Origin: Zygnema cylindricum
Lineage: Eukaryota > Streptophyta > Zygnematophyceae > Zygnematales > Zygnemataceae
Assembly (NCBI GenBank): GCA_037447655.1
Contig: JBBHKE010001075.1
Span: 192,723-256,722 of the forward strand
Length of the DNA stretch: 64,000 nt
Direction of reading: 5' to 3'
The notes under the pieces were generated by a model. It was not told the DNA's origin and made no database searches. It saw nothing but the letters and a program-made list of their open reading frames with translations. The position numbers were made by a program, and so were the translations under genes. Positions 37,878 to 52,603 of the stretch are shown piece after piece (within the stretch, counting starts at the first letter, position 1; each line of letters starts with the position of its first letter).

Positions 37878-38995
37878 GTTTAGTTAAGACAAATAAAAGA
37901 CAGCCTTAGTTTTAGTTTATACACAATAGAGGAAGCTCCACACCTACAAGTATATGAAACTAAAAAAAGGAATCTTGTTTATTCACGGCACCAGTAGATC
38001 TAGCAAGTAAAAAAACGTTACTGACTTCGCAAATATCCAATGACTAAGCGGAAAATACTTGCATCCTTGACCAAAAACAACTTACAGATAAAACTCCTAA
38101 AGACACAAACCTCTCTGCTGTAGCATCCTTGTATCTGCTGGAATAATGAATACTCAACGAAACTTGACAAAAGAAATTGAAGTTACTAAGAAAACGAAAA
38201 GTCAAACGAAAAGATCTAGTCACCCGTATCACATCTCACTCGTGCTTACGTCTTCATCCATAGCTATTTGAGCAAGAGATAAGAGAGATAAATCGCATAT
38301 GGCTATGCTGCAATACTGATTACTGTCCATCAAAAACATGCCATTCACATCCTCAACATGTGATCAGTGGCAGCAGCAGCACTATCGCCAGGAAACAGTG
38401 CGGTGAACTGGTGGCAAAGGAGAATCTGCAGCCGTCCATAGGAAAATCCATATCTGGATACAAAAAACTTTGCAACCACAAATTTGATTTTTTTCTGCTA
38501 AACGGGCAGCCTTACCGCCATACACTATTTGATAGGAGTGGCCTGAAGATGTTTGATTCTTTCTGCCCGTCGGTCAGGGCATCACAAAAACTTTGTGAGA
38601 ATTTTTGAGCCACGAAAGGTGCGCCGTCAGCTCACTTATCTGCAGGTAACCAATGAATAGAAGAGGTCACCAATATCGAACGGTTTCAAACCAGGAACTC
38701 TAATCCACAAGGAATCTCACGGCCCAGATGTAACACACGTGTAAATATTTCTAAAAAGAAGTCGTACTTGACATGCATGTACCACTGCTCATGATCAATA
38801 ATCTAAACAAATAGCAAGGTATTGAATCTACGTAATGAGATTCTGCCGACGGAACACTTCGAAAAATTGATGCAATCCCTGCAGCTCCCGTCCACTCTCA
38901 GCACTGTCTGTAGCTTTAAGTGTGAAGGAGCTCAAAATTTGTATCTCAGCTAAACTCCACAGCAAGAAGGAATCATCTTTTTGCTTACGGTAGCC
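37878..38995. promoter_or_regulatory. Shared divergent promoter region, CPBP protease and GapA (right arm)
   Basis: Counterpart of 8461-9560. The candidate G-box CACGTG lies at 38736-38741, about 255 bases upstream of the GapA start, as in the left arm. Several small indels separate the arms, so the two gene pairs could differ in expression. No other gene is seen. Confidence 0.55.
38736..38741. promoter_or_regulatory. Candidate G-box upstream of GapA (right arm)
   Basis: CACGTG in context ACACGTGT, at the same distance from GapA as in the left arm. Confidence 0.3.
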
Positions 38996-42017
<3,022 letters not shown>

Positions 42018-42618
42018 GTACTCGACAAAATGGTTAAAAGTACTTTTTTTTTGCATTATGTGCTCCGAATATTCTTTGCGATGAAGAAACCTTTGCGAGT
42101 TTGAGCCAATTTCGGAATAGCTTTTGCCAATTGGTGCCAATGTTGTTTACTTTTGTCTCTCTCTCGCCCCTAGTTTTTTTTAGGTATAATTTGACGTTTT
42201 TAGGCAGACAAATGAGGTGGCCAATTGCTGATTCTAGGCTTGTAGGCGCTTTTTTTCTTAATAGAAACCAGAATGAATACTGCCCTGGGTAAACTAGGGC
42301 AGGAATATGAGCTGTTGGAAAGGTGGTCTTTAATGATGACCATGTCCCAAGTTATGCTGTATCCTTATGTTATGAAACTGAATTGAGATTACCGGAAACG
42401 TTTCACTGTGACGTCATTTTTTTTGAATGGTATTTAACGTCATTTTCTCTTCCTTCCAATGTTATCAAGTACCCTCTGTTCAATTGTTTTTTCTGTGTTT
42501 GGAAACGTTATTCACTGCGTTGCATTTTTTAAATGCTATTTAACGTCTTTCGCTTCCTTTCAATGACAACTATTTATTTGTGTTTTTGTATCTACAGTGT
42601 TTTGTATCTATATGCAGT
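42018..42618. other. 3' flank of the right GapA copy
   Basis: Noncoding, matching 4860-5421 of the left arm up to the MITE inserted at 42621. No gene is seen. Confidence 0.5.
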
Positions 42619-42620
42619 AG

Positions 42621-42989
42621 TGTTGGGTATCGGGTAAATTCATATCGCGATAATTTCGACCGAGCAGACTACTCGATATATCGTACTGGGACCAACATAA
42701 ATTATCGCGATATATATAGCAAAAAAATCGTACAACTGAATTACAGAAATCGTACGGGAAATCATACGAAAAATCGTACGGAACCCCTTTTTCCCCCCCA
42801 CTAAGCGTGCGCCACGGGGGGGGGGGGTCGGGGGGTGGGTTCTGAGGAAAAAATCAGGAAGAAAAGAAAAAAATCGCCTAAATATCCGGATATTTAGCTT
42901 CTAGGTACATGGATTCGATATATCGATCATCGGACACCTAAAATTCGATATATATCGATTATTGGCATTAGGTCCTCGATACCCAACAC
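42621..42989. mobile_element. GTGTTGGGTATCG MITE inserted only in the right arm
   Basis: 369 bp with inverted ends GTGTTGGGTATCG and CGATACCCAACAC, and TA on both sides (42619-42620, 42990-42991). The left arm at about 4850 has continuous flanking sequence without it, giving an empty site. The interior has ATATCGCGATA palindromes and a G run at about 42817-42837. Confidence 0.82.
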
Positions 42990-43192
42990 TAATGTTCAGT
43001 AAAGATAATACCAAAGACCGAATCTGGACCTACTAGGCTCGTTACTTGGTTTACATCATACAATGAGCTCTTTTTATGGTTAGATAAGCCGATAGGTGGA
43101 AAAACCCAAAAGAAAGCCCTGAAAAACCCTAGTTTTTCTAAGAAACTAAGTAAAGATACTAAGAAACTCTAGTTTTGCTAAAATCAAACTAA

Positions 43193-43928
43193 GGGTGGCG
43201 TTCCATCAGACGAAAAGTGAGGTTGTTTACAGAAATCCGGACCTCTCCGTACAATTTCATACCTCCTATTTTGTTTTTATATGCGAACAACATTACAGAG
43301 AATCTTGCCAATATTCTCCAAAGGTCTAGGAGGTAACAATGACCTTTGGATGCTTTTTCGCGAAGCATTCGCTTCCAAAGTTTCTGTAAATGGTGATGTA
43401 CCTCGAGGAGGTATATCACCATTTACAGAAGAATTTGAGCAAAGACACGCTGGACAATGAATATACGTGTCAAAATGGCAACCAACGGAAATTGAAAAAT
43501 TTCGCACATGATATATGCATTCAAAAATCCATTCCAAATCACAAAAGTAATTTCGTAAGAACTTTCGTCGCGTTATTTTTGTTACCAGCCATTCGTCACA
43601 CTATTTGTGGAAGCGCTCACTCGTCACGCGAAAATGCAGAAACACTAAAAAATGAGCTGGCATCTGACAAGCGTTTGCAAAGAGTACAAAATTTGTGTGG
43701 TACGATGCCCTGGTCCGCACGTACATGGTATGCAAATGACGATTTCGAGTTGAAGCTGGTCGGTGTAAAAAATATTTGACGATTTTCAAAATACGATCTT
43801 ATCTTACGTGGTACCACTCATTCTCGAGCACGTGGATTGCAGACTCTACGCGAAAGAACATCGTTCAAAATGTAGCATCCTGTAATGTTCGCGGTACAAT
43901 TACAGGAAATCCTGATGGAACGCCACCC
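43193..43928. mobile_element. Non-autonomous PIF/Harbinger-like element 1
   Basis: 736 bp with inverted ends GGGTGGCGTTCCATCAG and CTGATGGAACGCCACCC, flanked by the 3-bp duplication TAA (43190-43192 and 43929-43931). The left arm has an empty site near 4680. A 3-bp TWA/TAA duplication with GG-starting ends is typical of PIF/Harbinger. A 129-residue plus-strand frame (43390-43779) and two overlapping minus frames lie inside. I see no DDE transposase motif, so I treat the element as non-autonomous. Confidence 0.8.
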
Positions 43929-44126
43929 TAACCCTGTTACCAAGGTCCCTACCAAAGATATCCTTTAATTATAAATCGTGTCAAGATCTTTCTAATTCTC
44001 GCTTTTCAAAATGCAACCTAGTGTAACCTAACTTCCATCTGTGCTTCAATTTTTCTCTCGACAGTCTTTCAGAGATGGAGGAAGATTAGAGGAAATTTAG
44101 TGCACTGCTGGTCGTTATGAGTGTTA

Positions 44127-45130
44127 GGGCACTTTCCCATGTGCTAAAGTTACAGTTATTTTCTGTCGTTTTCCTTTATAACTTGGAAAAAAAAGAAAAA
44201 AATTGCAACCGTACCAAAAAATTAAAATTACCACCGTACAAGTTGCGTTAGATTAAAACTTTAGCTGTACCGCGTTTTGTCGTCTATCGCGATGCAGTTT
44301 ATCGTTTAGCGAGTTTGGACCCACTTTCGCGTCCTTCCAGATCATTTTCAAACTTTAATAAAATCACCTCGCGAGGTGATTTTAACTAAAGTTCCACGAC
44401 GTGGGCGAACATGCATATGATTTCGCACGCGTCGAAGGTTTTGACAAAATTTTCCTCAAAAAAAAAAGCCACTGCACGTTTACAGCCTGTACGTACTTTT
44501 TTCCGTGCACCTTTTTCCGTACAGAGGAAGTGGAGGGGTCTCGACCAACGGACGCCATTTCGCAAAAGCGAAGTTTGTGAAAGCGCCTCTCTCTCTCTCC
44601 CTCTCCCACTACCGCGTCTATCTCCCAATTTTTGCAACGAAAAATGTCTATAATGGTATCGAATGAAAGATCTATGAAAACGATTTCTTTTGACTATCTC
44701 TGAGCGTATTTTGATGGCAAGTGGAGTAAGAAAAGACAAAAAACAACAATCGGGAAATCATGGCGGAAAGTTTTAGAAGTTGTGACGTGGGCGCTGTCAT
44801 AGTTGAGCGTGACGCGCGTGACGTCACAATGTCACAAACCCTAAACATCTACAATACCTCCACGTCGACAATGTGGCGTGCAGATATTGCGAAGTGACAG
44901 AAACTGTTCAGCGTGCCGGTGGACGTCTGAAATCGAAATTGAGTGGAAGTTTCGCAACATTTTGTGTACCGTTTATGTCTCACATGTTTCGTACACGTCT
45001 ACGCTTGTCACTTTTTGAAGTAACAAGTTATTTGCGATTTTATCGGAATGCTCATAAAGATGTACGGAGGAGAATCTTCGCTAGAAACAAAGTTACAAGA
45101 TTAAAGTTTCGGATACATGGGAAAGTGCCC
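44127..45130. mobile_element. Non-autonomous PIF/Harbinger-like element 2
   Basis: 1004 bp with perfect inverted ends GGGCACTTTCCCATGT and ACATGGGAAAGTGCCC, and TTA duplicated on both sides (44124-44126, 45131-45133). It sits in the MITE terminus that marks the outer limit of the right arm. Its interior includes one half of a larger inverted repeat (see 44385-45690). Confidence 0.78.
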
Positions 45131-45690
45131 TTAATTAGCATCAATTACGGTAAATTTTCTTCAACACTATTTAAACTTTGACACTAATAACGATTCGCGG
45201 TGTAGATTCTTTTGACATTGTAGAAGTTTAGGGTTTGTGATATTTTGACGACACGCTCACTTATCATAGAGTCGACATCACTAATTCTAAAACTTTCTCA
45301 CATGGTTTCCCGATTATGTTTATTCGTCCTTTCTTACTCTCGTTGCCATCAAAACACGCTCAAAGGCAGTCAAAAGTAATCTTGTTATAGATGTTTTATT
45401 TGATACCATTATTGTCGTTTTTCATCGCACGAGATGCGAGATAGACGCGGTAGTGGGAGAGGGAGAGAGAAAGAGTCACGTACTTCGCTTTTGTGAAATG
45501 ACATCCATTGCTCGAGACCCCTCCACGGTCCCATGTACAGAAAAAAATCCGTACAGGCTGGAAATGGAGAGTAGTTTTGTTTTTTAGTACTCCGCATACT
45601 ACAAAAAAAAATTCAAAAACATCTGACGCGTGCGACAACGTTTGCCATTCGTTCATTTTTTTTTTCTTCTCATTGTAGAGAATGGCGAAA
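44385..45690. repeat. Inverted repeat of ~450 bp arms across the Harbinger-like element border
   Basis: 44400-44850 and 45215-45680 match in inverse orientation. Shared landmarks are the CTCTCTCTCCCTCTCCCACT tract, GGAGGGGTCTCGA / TCGAGACCCCTCC, and CACAAACCCTAAAC / GTTTAGGGTTTGTG. One arm lies inside the element and one outside, so an older fold-back element was probably involved. Confidence 0.65.
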
Positions 45691-45729
45691 AATTCTCCCA
45701 ATTTTAGGGTTTCGCTATGTTGTTGATAG

Positions 45730-46099
45730 TGTTTTTTATCGGTAGGCATTCGCCGATAACTGATATGCCCCTTTTTTTACCATACCGATAATCGACATAT
45801 TGGCAAGGTATATCGGTACCGCTGTTATCGCGATATAAAACCAATAGTATATGTTTTTTATGGCAATAACATCGGTTCGATAACTATTGGCGATAACTCC
45901 GACCTCTGGTACATAATGGATTGTGATAAATTTTCAAAAGCCCCCTCCCCGTCGCTACATCTCCGTAGTCATTTCGTACATTATTTGTACAATAGCTCAA
46001 TACTATTTGTACGAATATATCGGTACCCCTCAACGTTCGATAACTAATAACTATCGGTATTTGTTTTATCGCGATAAGTTTTGACCCGATACATAACAC
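45730..46099. mobile_element. GTGTTGGGTATCG-family MITE
   Basis: About 370 bp with ends GTGTTTTTTATCGGTAGGCA and GACCCGATACATAACAC. TA is present on the left flank only. Outside the palindrome. Confidence 0.65.
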
Positions 46100-47451
46100 T
46101 GCAGTACAGTATACCTTGAATTGTTATTGTCGTTATGGACGCTATATCGGCGCCCCAATTTTTTTAGGGTTTTACCTGAAATAGAATTACTAACACTAAT
46201 TCATTTTTTTTTACGTTAATTAAGGTTCTAGTTAATTACCGTTAATAATTCTTATTTATGATTTTATTGAATAGTGTGGTGTACGAAAGTGTTAGTCCGT
46301 ACAAAATACTACTTTGTTCAGTAGAAAAGCGAAATATGGATTAAAATAAGGGAATTGATCATGGTAGTGACTGTTTTGATTGCGCACTGTTACTTACGTC
46401 ATTTTGTCAAAGATTGTACGTTTGAAGTACACATTGGTACAAGGAAAGTACCGTTGAGTCAAAATTTGACGTACAATCGGTTGGACAACTTGAATTCAAA
46501 ATATTGTTTCAACCGCTTAAAATTTTGCCGCGCTTGCGAACGTCGACCGTCATAATAAAATCAGCAATTCACACGGCCGGCCAAGGTTTACGATAACAAA
46601 ACTGCGGCAACCACATGTAAATAAAAGTGTTGCGCACAGTCACTTTCTGACTTTACGTGAGCTCCACGGTTAGAGCACATGTTGGATTTTAACTTAGCCG
46701 CAAAATTGAAATTTAATCGTCAAGCGTTACATTGAACTTAGACGCAAATTGAAACGAAACCTTTCAAAACTGAAATACTATAAGTCTTGTACTTAAATAT
46801 TAAAACGCACGAAACGAAATAAACTTTGTCCACTATAATAAAAAAATTTAGTATTGTGTACAAAGTTTATTTCATTTCCTGCGTTTTAATATTTTTGTAC
46901 AAGACTTATAGTACACCGCGAATCGTAATTAGAGTAAAGAAATAATTAGTGTTATCAACTCTAATTTGAGTAATCAACTGTTTTCAAAAAAAATACTCTA
47001 ATTTATCAATATACTGCTAACTGGGTATGCCATAGATTGTACCTCTAAGTGAAAAGTAAAAAAATGATTTAGCATAACCGCCACATATGAATGTGCGCTC
47101 TAAAAGGGATGAAATCGGGTTGCCAAAATCCCGTTTGCACATATTTGTCCGACAACATGGTCAACCGTGTGAACGTACAATTTGTGTACGTTTGTCCGGA
47201 TTTTGCACGATTACCTTTATTAGTGTAAACATCTTTATGGTGAGTTTTTTGGAAAACCCAAATTAGAGTTAGTAAAAATTAGAGTAAATGTTGAAAATAC
47301 TGAAATTAATTAGCGTCAACTAACACTTTTTTTTTTACTGCGGCTATTTATTTCTTTATAGCGATTAAGGTGTAGTTGCTGAGCATGGTTAGAAATTTTT
47401 ATTTTGCCATCGTACAGGATATTAAAATTCGTACACAATATTGTTCCAAAT
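46100..47451. other. Intergenic sequence with TIR-like motifs
   Basis: Contains repeats of the motif CACCGTGAATCGTAATTAG (46914 onward) and a segment near 46355-46450 related to 18045-18130. The 66-residue plus frame at 46355 is inside that repeat. No gene is recognised. Confidence 0.4.
46776..46913. repeat. Large hairpin: ~54-bp inverted arms, ~30-bp loop
   Basis: TACTATAAGTCTTGTACTTA...ACTTTGT (46776-46829) pairs almost perfectly with ACAAAGTTTATTTC...GACTTATAGTA (46860-46913). Confidence 0.8.
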
Positions 47452-47668
47452 CATAGTTCAAAAGTAGGCGTTTTTATGGTAGGCCTTTGGTCGGGGCCTT
47501 TATCGTAAGTTGTGTTATGGTATTTTCATGTGATCTTCTTAGATCGCTAATTTGATCAGCGACCGTCCGATCGTCCCAATCTGACGGTATAAATAAAAAA
47601 TTTTGGTCCGAATGTTTTAATTGATCCGAATAGGTCCGAATACAATATGGGTCTTAAGGCCATATTCA
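47452..47668 (+). mobile_element. hAT-like MITE, truncated
   Basis: Begins CATAGTTCAAAAGTAGGCGT and runs in the family order to GGGTCTTAAGGCCATATT, where CATAGTTGTTAAAATCG interrupts it. The second terminus is missing. Confidence 0.6.
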
Positions 47669-47753
47669 TAGTTGTTAAAATCGCGCGATTTTTTCCTTTT
47701 TTCCGATTAAAACGTATAATTCGTGACTTTTGAATAAATCGCAAAAAAACGCG

Positions 47754-47910
47754 ATGTACTTTCTGTCCGGTAAACTGAACGGAGAATTTACGGAAACTGT
47801 ACGGTATGTACATTAACTGTACGGTTTTGTACCCAAAAGTACGGAATTTGACTAAAAGATACGTTGCACTTCGTAGTACTTTCTGTCCGGTAAACTGAAC
47901 AGAATTTTAA
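47754..47910. repeat. GTACGG-rich duplicated segment
   Basis: GTACTTTCTGTCCGGTAAAC occurs at about 47757 and 47877, a 120-bp step. Between and after them the motif TGTACGG is repeated many times. Confidence 0.65.
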
Positions 47911-48399
47911 CAGGAAACGTACGGAATTGTACCAACATTGTACGGGATATGACGAAAAAAGACGGGAACTGTACGGAAAATGTACAAACTGCGGGATGTG
48001 TAAAATTTTTTTTTTGTTTACATGTACGAAATAGTACGGACGAAAATTCATTAACGATTTTTACTATTTTTTCAAAAGGTTCAATGCGTTTGTTACGTAT
48101 AATTCGTTGCGATTAAATCGTTCTTTTTTGGCGGCTTTTGCCAAAAAAGCCGGCGGATTGACACGTGGCAGGTTTCCCGTGGATCCCAAAAAATAAAGGG
48201 ACAAAGCCACGGCGTCGGATCTGAAAGGTACATCGTTTTAACTAGAGCCGTACTAAATTCTCACACATCTTATGCCGGCTACTGTACTTTCGGCTTGTAC
48301 AAATGATCTGATTGGTAGGTACCTCAGGGGTTGTGAGTAGGGCGAGTTGGGGGAATAAGACGTACAGTTGAGTGTACATGCCGTACATTTATCTGTACG

Positions 48400-48580
48400 G
48401 CTCGTACAGTTATCGCCGATAGTTATCGTTATCGGCATTATCGCCGATAAGTAGCCGATATTATCGGATACTTATCGGCGATAAGACCGATAGCGATATA
48501 TCGTACCAATATATCGATTATCGGGTCCCCGAAAAAAGGCCCATATCGGTTATCGGCAAATCCTTACCGATACACAACAC
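48400..48580. mobile_element. GTGTTGGGTATCG-family MITE, one end only
   Basis: Rich in TTATCGGCGATAA palindromes and ending CCGATACACAACAC followed by TA (48581-48582). The opposite terminus is not identified. Confidence 0.45.
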
Positions 48581-48582
48581 TA

Positions 48583-51500
48583 GAATATACCATTGAAGTA
48601 ATCCATCACAAGCAATATCCGAATTTAATGAAAGCATACTTCCCAAAGCCATAAGCACAAATACACCATAAATATTTTACTTTGGGTAATCATATCGTCA
48701 TCAGATAACATGACTGTTTATAGTTCATAATCACACATTTTTACGTTTCAGCATTTTCCACACTAACAATTAAACTTTCTTAAAACTTTTATGTTTGCAT
48801 TACCTTTGAAATTTTAAAACCTTATTTTGAATTACGTTTCGATGATGCAGTTTTTCCACGTACCATAGAACCCAACATAATTTTCTACGCACCAAAAAAA
48901 AAGAAAAAAAGAAGAAGAAGAAAACACAAAAAAAATCAAAAAGATAAAAGAAATCAACACCTACACTGAGAATAAACAGGTAAGATATACAAGTTGTTTC
49001 TAGCGGTTCTTTCCTAATTTCTTTTTATGGAGACGCCTTTTGCTCTCTTCTTCAATTTAAAGGCAACCATTATATTTAAACCCCATTCTCTCTATCACTT
49101 TCTTCACTTGCCTTTATTTTAGATTTTAGCTTAAATGCATTAAATGTCGGTTAAATTTTATGAGTGGTCCCGCTATGGTTTGACAGACCTTACAACATTT
49201 AAGAGTTTACTGTTCCTATTGGGCGATCGCCAATAAGAAAGTCAACTATAGATTTTATCCAGATTTTATTTTCAGTTAGAATTAGATGTTGTTTTACATT
49301 TAAACCCTTATGAAATATGTTGGAGAAAATATTGGTTAGAAAGAAAAATCCTAACCCGATAACACTAAAGCAGAATATGGGAAAACGAATGGGAAATTAA
49401 ATTTTCCGAATATTCTCGTGCGAATTCACATATACTGAATATTATTTTAACAAATCAGGCGACTATAGTCCAAATATATACATTTGCGAGGACGTCAATT
49501 CCTGGGGACATGGAATCTCATGAAGGGTGTTCACTTGACTAAACGACAAAAATGCTAACAAGAATCCAAGTGAAAGCAACAAATAATGTTCTAATTATCT
49601 AAGTGAAAAAGAGAAATAATGTTCTAATTATCCAAGTGAAAGAGACAAAGATTTCTCAATGATGGATATATATGAACGGAATGCTACGGGAATTATGTAT
49701 GAAACTTTAAGTGCGCACTCTATACAACAAACATATAGAGTGCAAAGTGCTATTGTTCAATAAAAGTCATCCAGGTTCGGTTCAGGTTTGGTTGAGTTCA
49801 GTTAACCTTTATATTTTGCACCTCCATATTTTGCGGATGCGATTGCCACCGTCCGATCGTGCATATTGTAGTGCTTATAAAACCGTATTTCCCGAGACAG
49901 TGCACGAGAAAATTTTGGCAGCTGCGTTACTGTAGTCACATACAATTTGGCATTACTTTAGCTTGGAAGGTAACAAGAGTCCTCATCTCCAATCAACCAC
50001 ATTTTTCCTTTTGTTCGTGCTTTTTATTCCAAATCAAATCTCCTCTTTTATTCGACGGGAGGACCATTCGGTGACTTTGCCACTTTGGAATTGTCAGCGA
50101 GTACTCCCCAAGGTAATCCTCTAAGAGCTCCTTTACTTGCTTTAGCGTCACCTGAAAGCTTTAAGAGGATCATTTATCGCTTTTCCACTTTGTTTGTTCC
50201 CTCCTGTTGCTACCATCATTTTTCGAACAACTTTCCATGAAACGCCTTTTCGTCAAATTTACTAAGTGTGTCAAACGGAGCCCTAAAGACCTTCCATCAG
50301 AGGTCCCTATACCTTTAAGATTTCTTATTTCTACTCCTTAAGCGGACAGTAGGGCTTTAGGCTCCCCTATGATAGCCCCTCATTTTGTGAACCATTTTGT
50401 AAATGATGCTTTGTTGGATAAAAACTCTAAAAGACCCTAAGAACCCTTGTGAGGACTTTCAAAACCTTTGAGATTCACAAGTGGGTTCACTATCTTAATT
50501 TGTTGTTCCGCACAACAAGACTTGGCAAGCACATTACCTCCCACCTCCTGATTCAATGGTGATTTTAATAGCCCGAAAAGTTTACTTGCTCGTAGGCAAG
50601 TTGCTTTACCAATCTCTCTTGGGGGTCTCAATTTGACTCCTATGGTCACCATAGCAGCAACATACCCAAGGAGTGCTTTGGTGGCATCTTGATCATTTCA
50701 CATAATTTGGTGGACGACACTCGTATGTTGGCGCAATGGTCTCAAAAGCCATGGGGTTTATTACTATTTGAACAGTCCTTACTGTTTGAGGTTCGCTTTT
50801 ACCACTCGGATCTTAAGACCCAGTACCCAAGTTCTCTTCTCTAGTCATTGCAAGCCACTCGTAGATGTAACAACCTGTCCCCGATAAGGTAGTCGTCATT
50901 GATTTGAGAACCTTCTTTAGGCGCTCCCTTACACTAAATCACTTGTCAACTTTGCTCTTGTTTGGAACCAATGGTTGGAGCTTGGCTTCTTGCCACACCA
51001 ATATAGGCCACGCTTCGCTTGTCTTCTCCATAATTTTCTTCTACAATTCTCTTACGCCTCCACTCGATGCACCCTTCGTTTTTAGTCAAGTCCTGATGTG
51101 TTAACAGTATACCTATAGACGAGCATGGCGTCAATTTTCTCTATTGCTCGCATAGTTGGGAACAAGCAATGAAACTGGGTGTCGTAGTCCCATGTCGTAG
51201 TCCCAACAGACTTTACACGATCCCATCTTCCCTTGCATCTTTCTCACACTGGGTTGCATATAGTCGTGGCGGCTTAGGATGCAACAACCTCAAAGGAGCA
51301 CAACTACTAGCAGGAAAAATCTTGCTGACTTACGGATCTTCAAGGCCTCAAGAAATTGTATTTCGACAACCTGTTGCGTGATTCCGATGGACAATTTTTT
51401 CGAGTTAGAGGACCTGGCAGCCCTTCCTCACCTTGAATACAGAATTCACTGATTTTTTTCCCCTTGAAACTTGGTCTAATTGACCATTGATAGTTGTTTT

Positions 51501-52029
51501 CTACAACTGATGATTTATATTCGTATTCTACTTCTTGTAACATGCCAAGATTTTGTCATAGTCCGTGACAGAATCTTCTACTAGTACTGTACAGCCCCCA
51601 TGCTATTTGGTGCTCAACGTTTACATGATTATTATTTTTGATCGTGACGCCACAATTGAGAGGTAAGATTTTTACCTTTCAATTGTTGGCCTTATAAAAC
51701 GAATCCAACGGTTGATCACAAATACATCTAAAAAAGACCAAAAAAGATTGAAAACTATGATGGAAAGTGAAGACAAATTGGCACTCAAAAGGCAAAAACA
51801 GCACTCACAAGTGCCAAAGCAGCAAAATAGAAATGACCACAATAGGGAATTAAATTTACGTGCATAGGAATCACAACATCCATACACAAATTTGAACAAT
51901 TTTGTAACCAAGATCACTTCCTTTCCACAAAAATGGTGATCACTTGGCAATATCCCAACTAATTGCATACGTATGATTGGCCCTAAAAGCAAATTTACAA
52001 ATTGCTTGTGAAATAGAACCATAATTACC
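48583..52029. other. 3.4-kb gene desert, no recognised gene
   Basis: AT-rich sequence with a 33-bp doublet (GTTCTAATTATCTAAGTGAA near 49588 and 49620). From about 50100 to 51550 the base composition is more even, with short frames (50437-50652, 50904-51104, 51169-51381) that look like a decayed coding element, but no motif is diagnostic. A minus-strand 119-residue frame (51672-52031) is hydrophobic and Cys-rich and is not recognised. Confidence 0.35.
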
Positions 52030-52419
52030 ATGTCATTATTTCAAACCAATCAGTGTTTTATTACCAAATTCCACACACAACAATTTCCCACAAACAACAG
52101 GCAACCAATGTATACCTATGATATACGAATCAAAATACAAGGCTCTCCTTCGAGGACCATAATTCGAGAAACATATACTAATTACAGTTTTAATGTCGAA
52201 CTACAAATGCTGCAAAACCCTATTGTTTCTCTAAATAAAAAAATGCCATTTTCTTCCCATGAAACAATGTCGTGGTATCCATTTGAACAAAACCAATTGC
52301 ATAACACTACCAAATTACTATTAAAGCTAACGAAACAATCAAAATTCAAAAATTACTACGAAAAGTTCATGAAAACTGTACAACAGGAGGTCGATATTGA
52401 TCCTTTTCCATCGCAATAA
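52030..52419 (+). CDS. Hypothetical protein, 129 residues
   Basis: Uninterrupted frame starting at ATG 52030 and ending TAA 52417-52419, not in a simple repeat. Composition is protein-like (Asn, Gln, Lys, Thr, Phe). Visible motifs are YDIRIKIQGSPSRTIIRET and MSWYPFEQNQ. No signal peptide, membrane segment or known domain is recognised. It lies tail-to-tail with the VTI1 gene, 184 bases beyond it. At this AT content such a frame could arise by chance or be a transposon relic. Confidence 0.25.
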   Translation: MSLFQTNQCFITKFHTQQFPTNNRQPMYTYDIRIKIQGSPSRTIIRETYTNYSFNVELQMLQNPIVSLNKKMPFSSHETMSWYPFEQNQLHNTTKLLLKLTKQSKFKNYYEKFMKTVQQEVDIDPFPSQ

Positions 52420-52603
52420 TTGGCCCATGAGTGACGTCACAAGCCATACAACCTAATTAGGTTAAAAATTGAACACCATCCGATCATCTCAAAATCAGGC
52501 TCGCAAAAAGAACCCTAACTATTTTCCCTTCTAACAAACCGCTTATTATTAACAAACCCTTCCTCGAATAAACTCTTCTCGACCATAATTATCAATTTCT
52601 ACA

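Noticed and set aside
43390-43779. Transposase encoded by the Harbinger-like element
   Set aside because: The 129-residue frame shows no recognisable DDE residues and includes a hairpin-forming segment at its start.
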